From contig DATGMF010000037.1 of the NCBI GenBank assembly GCA_035293765.1, forward strand, positions 1 through 64,000: DNA of 64,000 nt, in the 5' to 3' direction. Shown piece after piece: positions 27,137 through 34,900 of this stretch. Made by a program: the position numbers and the translations under genes. The notes beneath the pieces were generated by a model. That model was not told the DNA's origin. It saw only the letters and a list, made by a program, of their open reading frames with translations, and did not search any database. The number at the start of each line of letters is the position of its first letter. The first letter of the stretch is position 1. The DNA is from DASRHT01 sp035293765. Its GTDB lineage: Bacteria > Chloroflexota > Ktedonobacteria > Ktedonobacterales > Ktedonobacteraceae.

Positions 27137-27598
27137 ATGCACGTTTCACTGAATAGAATCCATCACACCGGAATAGTCGTGCGCGACCTGAATCAGGCGC
27201 TGCGCTTTTTCAAAGAAGTTTTTGGCCTCGATCCTATATTTATTCATGATTCATCCGGTCCTGAAATCGACCGCGAAGAGCTTGGGCGGCTGGTGGGTGT
27301 GCCCAACCCTGACATCCGTTTTGCCTTTATGCAGGTTGGGGATACCAGCTTTGAACTGGTCCAATATCGCAGCCCGGAGGGGCGAGCGTTTGATCGCCGC
27401 AACAATGATGTGGGGACGATGCACCTCTGCTTTGAGGTAGACGATATTCACCTGTCCAGGAAGCGGCTCAAAGAATGGGGCATCGAGTTCACCACCGATC
27501 CTATTCACGTCGATGCAGGGCCATTTGCAGGCTACTCGTTTGCCTACTTTAAAGGGCACGACGGGCTAACCTTCGAGCTGTTTGAGGTTCCTCATTAA
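27137..27598 (+). CDS. VOC/glyoxalase family protein, methylmalonyl-CoA epimerase-like
   Basis: A 153-residue vicinal-oxygen-chelate protein from ATG 27137, with TGGAGG six bases upstream. Two beta-alpha-beta-beta-beta units show metal ligands: His in NRIHHTGIVVRDL, Glu in SFELVQY, His in MHLCFEVDDI and Glu in LTFELFEVP. The layout and FFKEVFGLDP resemble methylmalonyl-CoA epimerases and related VOC dioxygenases. It could supply or edit an extender, or act as resistance or isomerase for the pathway. These are inferences. It ends the co-oriented series and is followed at once by a very large palindrome. Confidence 0.8.
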   Translation: MHVSLNRIHHTGIVVRDLNQALRFFKEVFGLDPIFIHDSSGPEIDREELGRLVGVPNPDIRFAFMQVGDTSFELVQYRSPEGRAFDRRNNDVGTMHLCFEVDDIHLSRKRLKEWGIEFTTDPIHVDAGPFAGYSFAYFKGHDGLTFELFEVPH

Positions 27599-27672
27599 CC
27601 AATGAGACTGGGAAAGCCCCCGTAGGGACGAGATTTATCGCGTCCCTACGGGGGCTTTCCCAGTTTCATTGG
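27599..27672. terminator. Very long palindrome / transcription end of polyketide cluster
   Basis: A 32-bp inverted repeat (27599-27630 and 27641-27672) with only one mismatch and a 10-nt loop, starting inside the VOC stop region. The inner part, GTAGGGACG / CGTCCCTAC around AGATTTATCG, is a perfect copy of hairpin repeat family B. The outer part CCAATGAGACTGGGAAAG is unique here. It can act as a bidirectional terminator, though no U-tract follows. Confidence 0.7.
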
Positions 27673-27805
27673 TTGAAGTCCATAAGAGGGACAAAGGAAA
27701 AACTGAAAGACTTTGAGGCGAATCTAGATTCCTAATCTCGACAACTATACTGTGGTATGATAAGATGGAAGCCATATTTCAGTTCTGCCTAGTTTAGGAG
27801 TCTAT

Positions 27806-28432
27806 ATGCGCGCTCTGTTACTGGCAACAACCAATCGTGGCAAGTTGAAAGAGTTTCGGACTATTTTCGCTGATTTGCCGTATCAGGTTCTTTCCTTGAA
27901 TGATATTAAGCTTGACATGGATGTGGAGGAGAGGGGGACCACGTTTCGGGAAAATGCAGAACTGAAGGCCCTGACCTATGCGCATGCGTCGGGCATGCTC
28001 TCTCTCGCTGATGATTCTGGCCTGGAGATAGATGCTCTTGGTGGTGCCCCAGGAGTGTATTCTGCTCGCTTTTTGGGTCCAGGCGTGTCATATGAAGAAC
28101 GTTTTCGCGTTATTTTTGAACAATTACGGGGACTACCGATGGAGCAGCGCACGGCCCGTTTTCGCTGCGTCATCACTGTGGCGGAGCCAGGAGGAGATCA
28201 TCGGAGCGTGGAGGGGACGATAGAAGGGGTGATTGCCGAGATCCCGCGCGGGGAAAATGGCTTTGGCTACGATCCTATTTTCCTGGTACCTGAGCTTGGA
28301 AAAACGACCGCTGAACTGGAACCGGAGGAAAAACATCGGATCAGTCATCGGGGAAAGGCTGCACGCTTAGCTCTTGAGCTGCTCAAAGACTGGCCCCAAT
28401 CGGGCGGCTCGGGCAATACCCTACAGAAGTAG
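27806..28432 (+). CDS. rdgB: dITP/XTP pyrophosphatase RdgB/HAM1
   Basis: A 208-residue non-canonical purine NTP pyrophosphatase that removes dITP, XTP and similar nucleotides from the pool. Signature parts are LLATTNRGKLKEF, a catalytic acid region LADDSGLEIDALGGAPGVYSARF (described in pieces: LADDSGLEID and GAPGVYSARF) and GFGYDPIFLVPE with SHRGKAA near the end. It is full length. The ATG at 27806 follows TTAGGAG. It lies 28 bases before the exonuclease/DinG-like gene on the same strand, so the two may form a nucleotide-quality and repair operon. Confidence 0.93.
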   Translation: MRALLLATTNRGKLKEFRTIFADLPYQVLSLNDIKLDMDVEERGTTFRENAELKALTYAHASGMLSLADDSGLEIDALGGAPGVYSARFLGPGVSYEERFRVIFEQLRGLPMEQRTARFRCVITVAEPGGDHRSVEGTIEGVIAEIPRGENGFGYDPIFLVPELGKTTAELEPEEKHRISHRGKAARLALELLKDWPQSGGSGNTLQK

Positions 28433-28459
28433 CGGAGAGACATGAGGACCTGATAGCAT

Positions 28460-31400
28460 ATGGCGAGAAAAACTGCCATTCGTGTTGCTCTCGACCTGGA
28501 AACCACCGGTTTACATGTGGAGCAAGATGCAATTCTTGAGGTTGCGGCGATTAAGTTTCAAGGGACCGAGATTCTTGATACATTTGAGTCTTTTGTGTCC
28601 CCTGGTCGCTCGATTCCCTATCGCGTGCAACGGCTGACAGGCATTAAGCCCGAACTGCTAACCGGAGCTCCTCCATTCAACGCGATTGCTCATAAGCTAC
28701 AAACATTTCTGGGCGATTTCCCCATCGTCGGCCATAGCATCCCCTTTGATGTAAGCTTTCTGCGCCGCTGGGGGCTGGCGCGCGCCAATCCGCTGATTGA
28801 TACCTTCGAGCTGGCTACTGTGCTGCTGCCGTCTTTGAGCAGCTACAATCTGGGTCAGGTGGCCCAGACGCTGGGCATCCAGGTGCCCCTTGACAGGCAT
28901 CGCGCGATGGTGGATACGGCGCTGGCGATGAAGGTTTTCTGGGTGCTGCACCAGCGTTTGCGAACGGTTGACCTGACCCTGCTCAAAGATCTGGCGAATC
29001 TCGATGCGCCGCGTTCGTGGCCCCTGCTCCATTTCTTTCGCCAGGAGCTACGCGAGCGGCAGGAGCAGGACGGAGTGCAGGGCAGGCTGACGCGTGGCAG
29101 CCTGGGAGATCGTTTCGCGGCGCAGCTCGGCATGGACCCGCGTGTCCTCTCTTTCTCCGTCGCCAATCAGCAAGACGAGCAGCAAGACAACACACAACCT
29201 GCTGATACCCCTCCGCCCTCAGCTTCTCTCGATTCGATCAAGCAAATAGAATCGCTGGTTGAGGTTATTCCTGAACAAGACGAGCCGCCCGCTCCTAAAA
29301 GCTATCAGACGGCGCGTATGGCGGTGCGGGAGGCGCTGGAGCAATGCAAGCCTCTCTTGATCGAGGTGACTATCGGTGGCAACGATTATACCCCTGCGAT
29401 CCTGCCCGCGCTAGAATGGCTGACCGAGCCTTCCGACGAAACTCCTCCCAGGCGGCTGGTCATCGCCTGCTCTCACCAGCAGAGCGCGCGCCGCCTGGTT
29501 GAAACGATCCTGCCGCGCTTGCAGGAGCAGCTCAAAAGCGAACTGCCGGTAGCATATCTGGCGGAACGCGGCGGCTATCTCTGCACTCATCGCTGGTTTG
29601 GCGCGGCTCTACGTCGCACCAGCGGCGAACTTACTGCCGAGCAGGCGCGCGGGCTGGCGAAGCTGGCGCTGTGGGCGCAGCAAACCCTGACCGGCGAGCG
29701 CAGCGAGTTAACCCTGTTGCCGCAGGAGCTTGCCGCCTGGGAGCGTATCTCCTCCGGCGTCGAGCGTCTCCCTTCAGGCGATAGCCGTTCGGGCGATAGC
29801 TATCAGCGTTGTACGTATCGGCGCAAGGGCTACTGCTTCGTGAGTCTGGCGCAAGAGCGGGTCAAAGCCGCAACCATCGTTGTGACCACCCATAGCGGGC
29901 TCTTTGATGACCTCTCGCATGCTCACTCGCTCCTGACCGGTATTGATCGTCGCCTGATTCTGGATGCCGATCTGCTTGAAGAGGAAAATGCGCGCTGGAG
30001 CAACGCCGAACTCGCTCAGCCGCGCCTCCTGGAATTGCTCAACACCATTGGCATAGAACTGCCGGATGGTCGCTATCAGGGGCTACTGGCTCTGGCTGCT
30101 CCGGCTCTACGCATGAACGGCCCTGGTGGGCTTTCAACCACGCCAACGGTTGCCAAAGCGGAGCTAGACCAGCGCATGCTCACCTGGTTTCAGTCTCTGC
30201 GCCAGACGCGTGCCGCCGTGGAGAAGCTCTTTAGCTGCTTTGCTCAATTGCTGGAAGAGTTTTTACAGCAGGGGGCAAGCAACGGAGGGAAAGATAGGGG
30301 GCGCGGAGAGTCGTCCGGTCGCTCGCATGGCGGACGCGGCAATGAGCCACGAACAGATCAGCCGTTACGTTTGAGCGGGCAGATTCGCAACCTGGGTGCG
30401 TGGAAGGATACCGAACGCGCGTGGCAGCAGGTCGTGCAACGGCTACAGGCGGTCATTGATCTGGCGCACGAGGCCGAGAAGATCATCCTGACCACGCAGC
30501 GCAACCGCCACCGGCTTGACATTGGGAGCGGCGAGGATAGCTCTGTCGCCGCCGAACTGGTCGCGGTCGCTCACCAGTTGTTGCAGCAGAAGCAGCTCGG
30601 GCAGCAAGCGATGTCCTTTACCGATAACGAAAATGTTTACTGGCTACGGATGCCGCCTCCGCCTCCGCCGTTTGCCCAGTCCACAACGCAGCAGCGTCAT
30701 ACAGAGTCAGCAGCGGGCGCTCAAGCAGGCGAAAGCGTGCCTGTACTGCACACGCAGCTCGTCCAGACCTCAGCCTTTTTGCGGCGCTTACTCTTATCGG
30801 ACAATACCTGCACGATCTTTTCAGGCTCCGCGCTCTCGGTTGACAACTCATTTACGTTCTCGCGCGGCGTGCTTGGCCTGGACAACGACGCCTGTCCCGC
30901 GCTCTCGGTCGTTACCGAGCATCACAAGCAGACGCTGCTCTATATGCCAAACGATGTGCCCGAACCCAACGCGCCGCAGTACCAGCGCCACCTCGACGAA
31001 ACCTTAATCCATCTCGCCACCGCGCTGGAAGGACAGCTTGTCGCGCTCTTTACCTCGCATGCCGCTTTGCGCAGCTCCTATGCGACGATCAAGCCCTTGC
31101 TGGAGGCGCGCGGCATTCTGGTGTTGGGACAGGGCGTCGATGGTTCGCCGCGCCAGCTCTGGCAAATATTCCAGAACCAGGAGCGCGTCGTCGTGCTGGG
31201 CACCGGCAGCTTCTGGGACGGCGTTGAGGAGATCGACCGCTCGCCCGCCTGCTTGCTGATCGCGCGTCTGCCAATGCCCGTGCTCAACGACCCGCCAATG
31301 GCCGCCCGTGCCGAGCACCACTCCGACCAGTTGCACCAGCTCACCGTCCCCGTGGCTGCCCTGCGCATGCGCCGCGCCCTCAACCGCCTCGTGTGGAGCG

Positions 31401-31567
31401 ATACCAAACGCAACGCCGTGGTATTGTTCGACCGCCGCGTGATTTCAAAGGAGTATGGCTCCACAATCCTGCACAGCCTCCCCCACTGCTCGCAAAGGCA
31501 AGCCGCCGTCTCGCACATGCCAGAGACGATCCTCGATTGGCTGACAGGCACGGGAGTGTGGGAGTAA
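28460..31567 (+). CDS. DEDDh exonuclease fused to a degenerate DinG-like helicase
   Basis: A 1035-residue protein. Residues ~5-170 are a DnaQ-type 3'-5' exonuclease with all acids: Asp12 and Glu14 (ALDLETTG), Asp97 (HSIPFDVSFL), His147 and Asp152 (HRAMVDTAL). The remainder follows the DinG/XPD helicase layout but its motor motifs are broken. Walker A is IEVTIGGNDY where family members have a GTGKT-type loop; the DEAH box is LILDADLL; the last QGxGRLIR motif reads MRRALNRLVW. The Fe-S cysteine region is reduced. Family knowledge: exonuclease-DinG fusions occur in Gram-positives and Chloroflexi. Here the helicase half is predicted to be inactive for ATP hydrolysis and may serve as a nucleic-acid scaffold. 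Confidence 0.85.
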   Translation: MARKTAIRVALDLETTGLHVEQDAILEVAAIKFQGTEILDTFESFVSPGRSIPYRVQRLTGIKPELLTGAPPFNAIAHKLQTFLGDFPIVGHSIPFDVSFLRRWGLARANPLIDTFELATVLLPSLSSYNLGQVAQTLGIQVPLDRHRAMVDTALAMKVFWVLHQRLRTVDLTLLKDLANLDAPRSWPLLHFFRQELRERQEQDGVQGRLTRGSLGDRFAAQLGMDPRVLSFSVANQQDEQQDNTQPADTPPPSASLDSIKQIESLVEVIPEQDEPPAPKSYQTARMAVREALEQCKPLLIEVTIGGNDYTPAILPALEWLTEPSDETPPRRLVIACSHQQSARRLVETILPRLQEQLKSELPVAYLAERGGYLCTHRWFGAALRRTSGELTAEQARGLAKLALWAQQTLTGERSELTLLPQELAAWERISSGVERLPSGDSRSGDSYQRCTYRRKGYCFVSLAQERVKAATIVVTTHSGLFDDLSHAHSLLTGIDRRLILDADLLEEENARWSNAELAQPRLLELLNTIGIELPDGRYQGLLALAAPALRMNGPGGLSTTPTVAKAELDQRMLTWFQSLRQTRAAVEKLFSCFAQLLEEFLQQGASNGGKDRGRGESSGRSHGGRGNEPRTDQPLRLSGQIRNLGAWKDTERAWQQVVQRLQAVIDLAHEAEKIILTTQRNRHRLDIGSGEDSSVAAELVAVAHQLLQQKQLGQQAMSFTDNENVYWLRMPPPPPPFAQSTTQQRHTESAAGAQAGESVPVLHTQLVQTSAFLRRLLLSDNTCTIFSGSALSVDNSFTFSRGVLGLDNDACPALSVVTEHHKQTLLYMPNDVPEPNAPQYQRHLDETLIHLATALEGQLVALFTSHAALRSSYATIKPLLEARGILVLGQGVDGSPRQLWQIFQNQERVVVLGTGSFWDGVEEIDRSPACLLIARLPMPVLNDPPMAARAEHHSDQLHQLTVPVAALRMRRALNRLVWSDTKRNAVVLFDRRVISKEYGSTILHSLPHCSQRQAAVSHMPETILDWLTGTGVWE

Positions 31568-31928
31568 GAGCATCCCGTTGCAGGGCAAGCGCAAGGCATT
31601 GCCCCTACCCATCCATTGTCGGCCACCGGCGAACGGGTCACAATGGGCACAGGGCCGCCGGTAGGGACCCGATTGATCGCGTCCGATTGATCGCCTGCAC
31701 CAGGGCAACCGCATTCGAACCCAGGCAGGGCAAGCGCAAGGCATTGCCCCTACCCATCCATCGTTGGGCAGGGCAACCGCAAAGGATGGCACGATGATGG
31801 GGAACGGCAGGATGTATGGCTAGGGGCAATCCCTCGCGCTTGCCCTGCTGCTCTTGACGTACGGCGTATAAATAGGGCACAGTATCATCAGCAAGTAATT
31901 ATCCAGAGATTGAAAGGACTTCGAGAGC
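31568..31928. repeat. Intergenic hairpin repeats (families A and B)
   Basis: About 360 bases filled with short mosaic repeats. Family A copies (GGGCAAGCGCAAGGCATTGC-type, ending in CCCCTAC) lie at 31581-31608 and 31726-31753, with an opposite-strand copy at 31820-31848. A family B piece (GTAGGGACCCGATTGATCGC) starts at 31661. Open frames here are shadows of the repeats. The AT-richer last 60 bases precede the oxidoreductase and have GAAAGGA before its ATG. Confidence 0.7.
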
Positions 31929-34055
31929 ATGTCGGTGCAGGTTGAAGAGAAACAGAAGCTACGAGTTGTTTATGGGGCGTGCCCGCATGATTGCCCCGAT
32001 TGTTGCGCCCTAGAGACGCACGTTGATGAGCAGGGACGCGCCGTCAGCATCCAGGGGCGCGCGGACCATCCGGTGACACGCGGCTGGCTCTGCGCTAAAG
32101 TCAACCGCTATCTGGAGCGCGTCTATCATCCTGAGCGACTGCTCTACCCCTTGCGGCGCGTTGGCCCCAAAGGCAGCGGCCAGTTCGCCCGTATCTCGTG
32201 GGACGAGGCCATAGCTGAGATTACTGGTCGCTGGAAAGATATTATCGCCAGCGATGGCGCGCAGTGTATTTTGCCTTACAGCTATGCAGGCACGTTGGGA
32301 CTGGTGCAGGGAGCCGTGACCGATACGCGCTTCTGGAACCGTCTGGGCGCGTGCGGCCTGGAGCGCGCCATCTGCGGACACGCAGCAGAAGAGGCGGTCC
32401 AGCTTACCGTCGGCGGTCGATTAGCACCTTCGCCGGAGATGCTGCTGCATAGCAAGCTGGTCCTGATCTGGGGCAGCAATCCGGCCAGCACCGCGCCCCA
32501 TCTCATGCCTTTCTTGCGCGAAGCCCAGCGGAAGGGCGCGCGTGTAATCGTGATTGACCCGATACGCACGTTGACGGCTCGTTCCGCCAACCAGCATATC
32601 CAGCCCTACCCTGGCACCGATGCCGCGCTCGTCCTGGCAATGATGCATGTCATGGTGACTGAAGAACTGCACAACATGGCCTGGATTGCCGAGCATACGC
32701 TTGGTTGGGAGCCCCTTTTAGAACGGATTATGCGCTTCCCGCCGCAACGGGCCGCCCAGATTACCGGCCTGGCGGTCGAAACCATCGTTGATCTTGCCCG
32801 CACCTATGCCACCACTACTCCGGCTATGCTCAGAATTACCGATGGCATCAACCGCCATACCAATGGCGGTCAGACCGTGCGTATGCTCACCTGCCTACCA
32901 GCAATTACCGGACAGTATGGGCAAAAGGGCGGCGGGTTGATGTATAGCACCAGTGACTGGCTGCGGTGGGATGGCAAAGCTGTGGGCCATAGATATGAGG
33001 CCGTCTGCCCTCCCAGGCCGCGCACTGTCAATATGAACCGCCTGGGCTCGATCCTCACGGGCGAGGCCAATCCGCCGATCTATGCGCTGTATGTCTACAA
33101 CGCCAATCCCGTTGCCTCTGCGCCCAACGCCGGCAAGATCGTCGAGGGCTTGATGCGCGACGACCTTTTCACCGTCGTGCATGACCTTTTCGAGACCGAT
33201 ACCGCCCGCCACGCTGATATCGTGCTACCGGCTACCAGCCAGCTTGAGCAGGTCGATCTGCACAAACCATACGGCCATCTTTCGCTGCAATATAACATGC
33301 CCGCCATCGCTCCTCAGGGGGAGGCGCGCAGCAACTGGGACGTGATGCGCGCTCTGGCGGCTGCGATGGGCTTTAATGAGCCCTGGCTGACCGATGACGC
33401 CGACGCAGTCATTCGCGAGGTATTGGCGGCAACAACGGCGCGCAACCCGTTACTCAACGGCATCACCTTTGAGCGTTTGCAGGCGGAAGGTTCCATCCCC
33501 TTTAATATCCCTGAGGATGCGCGCGTGCCCTTCGCCAACGGCGTGTTCCGCACGCCATCGGGCAAGGTCGAGTTCTATTCGCAGCAGGCTGTGGCGAAGG
33601 GCTATGACCCTGTGCCGGCTTGGGAGCCGGAGGTCGAGTCGAAATTCAAGCTCGACACAGACGCGTCAGCGGCGAACGAGCAGCTCCTGCCGTTGCTCTG
33701 TCCGGCGGCGCACCACTTTGTTAGTTCAACCTTTGGCAATCAGCAGCGCCTGATCGGCAAGGAGCGAGCGCCCACCTTGCGCATCAATCCTGTCGATGCG
33801 CTGGCGCGCGGCATTCGCAGCGGGCAACTGGTCAGGGTCAGCAACGGGCGTGGCTGGTGTCGCCTGGTTGCTGATGTCACAGAGGATGTGCGTCCAGGCG
33901 TCCTGGCAACAACAACCGTCTGGTGGCCCAGGTTCAGCCCCGACCAGCGCAACATCAACTGGACCACCTCCGACTGCCTTGCCGACTTCAACGGCGGCAG
34001 CACCTTTTACACCAACCTCGTCAGGGTCGAAGCGGATAATACCGGCAATACATAG
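31929..34055 (+). CDS. Molybdopterin oxidoreductase (Fe-S, formate dehydrogenase-like family)
   Basis: A 708-residue DMSO-reductase-superfamily enzyme. The N-terminal [4Fe-4S] site is ACPHDCPDCCALE with the fourth cysteine in WLCAKVNRYLERV. The molybdopterin-binding domain follows (SWDEAIAEITGRW; LIWGSNPAST; VIVIDPIRT) and a C-terminal molydopterin-dinucleotide domain (LLPLLCPAAHHFVSSTFGN, ARGIRSGQLVRVSNGRG). No twin-arginine signal is seen, so it is cytosolic. No partner Fe-S or membrane subunit is adjacent. The electron donor or acceptor substrate is unknown; formate, thiosulfate and similar are all used by relatives. Confidence 0.88.
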   Translation: MSVQVEEKQKLRVVYGACPHDCPDCCALETHVDEQGRAVSIQGRADHPVTRGWLCAKVNRYLERVYHPERLLYPLRRVGPKGSGQFARISWDEAIAEITGRWKDIIASDGAQCILPYSYAGTLGLVQGAVTDTRFWNRLGACGLERAICGHAAEEAVQLTVGGRLAPSPEMLLHSKLVLIWGSNPASTAPHLMPFLREAQRKGARVIVIDPIRTLTARSANQHIQPYPGTDAALVLAMMHVMVTEELHNMAWIAEHTLGWEPLLERIMRFPPQRAAQITGLAVETIVDLARTYATTTPAMLRITDGINRHTNGGQTVRMLTCLPAITGQYGQKGGGLMYSTSDWLRWDGKAVGHRYEAVCPPRPRTVNMNRLGSILTGEANPPIYALYVYNANPVASAPNAGKIVEGLMRDDLFTVVHDLFETDTARHADIVLPATSQLEQVDLHKPYGHLSLQYNMPAIAPQGEARSNWDVMRALAAAMGFNEPWLTDDADAVIREVLAATTARNPLLNGITFERLQAEGSIPFNIPEDARVPFANGVFRTPSGKVEFYSQQAVAKGYDPVPAWEPEVESKFKLDTDASAANEQLLPLLCPAAHHFVSSTFGNQQRLIGKERAPTLRINPVDALARGIRSGQLVRVSNGRGWCRLVADVTEDVRPGVLATTTVWWPRFSPDQRNINWTTSDCLADFNGGSTFYTNLVRVEADNTGNT

Positions 34056-34173
34056 TTGTAGGGGCAACTCTCACGATGAAGCGGGGAGCTACAAAGCTTC
34101 CCCTGTTTCTCCTGCCTCCACACCTCCCTGTGTGGGATACATTCAATTTGGGAATGGCGCTGCCCCTCGAATC

Positions 34174-34244
34174 GTGGTAAATAGGTAAACTCATGGCATG
34201 AAGCCTCTCTACAGGCTGATCCATGAAGTTTACCTGTTTACCAC
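34174..34244. terminator. Large imperfect hairpin downstream of molybdopterin oxidoreductase
   Basis: Arms 34174-34196 (starting GTGGTAAATAGGTAAAC) and 34221-34244 (ending GTTTACCTGTTTACCAC) pair over about 23 bases with one mismatch and one bulge. The loop itself holds AGCC/GGCT. No similar copy was noticed elsewhere in the window. It could be a transcript end or a structured RNA element. Confidence 0.5.
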
Positions 34245-34535
34245 AACTGGGAGGGTGATCCTCCTGTAGGAGAATGTATATAATCAGGACATCAAGATAT
34301 GCAAGCAGGGCAACCGCAAGGGATTGCCCCTAGCCATTCGTCCTGCCGCATCCCACGCCCACCTCGCTCCGCTTCATCGCGTCCGTGTGATCGCCCTGCC
34401 GTATCCATCATTGTGCCAATCCCCCAGGATTGCCCTGCGGCGGTGCCTGCGATGATGGACGAATAGGTAGGGCCATCATCGCTGGTTCAGGGTACGTGTG
34501 CCCACCAACGATGAACGGATGGCTAGGGGCAATCC

Positions 34536-34658
34536 CTTGCGGTTGCCCTGTCCGCCTGCGATGATCTTGCCCAAGGCTTGCGGTTGCCCTGCCCGCCTGC
34601 GATGATCTTGCCCAAGGCTTGCGGTTGCCCTGCCCGCCCGCGATGACCTTGCCCAACG
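34536..34658. repeat. Three 41-base tandem repeats
   Basis: Units at 34536-34576, 34577-34617 and 34618-34658 each run from CTTGCGGTTGCCCTG through CGCGATGATCTTGCCCAA with one to five differences. The unit is half of a family A hairpin plus a spacer, so it seems to have grown by local duplication of an interspersed repeat. It has no unique spacers and is not a CRISPR array. Confidence 0.8.
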
Positions 34659-34900
34659 CGGGGACTTGCCCTGGTCCAACTCACACCGGTACTGCGGTAG
34701 GCTGCAACGATGACGGATGGCCTCTCGCCATCCATCATTGGCGAGGAGAGAGCAAGCACGACGATGGGAGAGGTGGCAAGCGCGTCTTATAGATGCCGGA
34801 AAACAAACTCTTGCGCTACTGCTGCATAACGCGTATACTAAAAAATAACTATGCCTATACTGCATTACATCTAGATAAATATAGCTACGGAGAAATTGGC

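Larger units (their letters stand above)
34056..34900. repeat. Long repeat-filled intergenic region
   Basis: About 845 bases without a credible gene. It contains a family C/A hybrid at 34058-34092, a large imperfect hairpin at 34174-34244, family A copies at 34306-34333 and 34523-34550, and three 41-base tandem units at 34536-34658. Minus-strand open frames here (34408-34865) are repeat translations. The final 100 bases become AT-rich before the PNP-TIR gene. Confidence 0.7.

Noticed and set aside
31445..31880. Minus-strand frames across the gap after the DinG-like gene
   Set aside because: Composed of repeat-derived peptides (RGNALRLPC) seen in many gaps.
34536..34658. Possible CRISPR array
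   Set aside because: Units abut directly with no unique spacers and no cas genes are present.
34408..34865. Minus-strand open frames with repeated GQGNRK / AGRATAS patterns
   Set aside because: They are translations of tandem and family A repeats, not genes.
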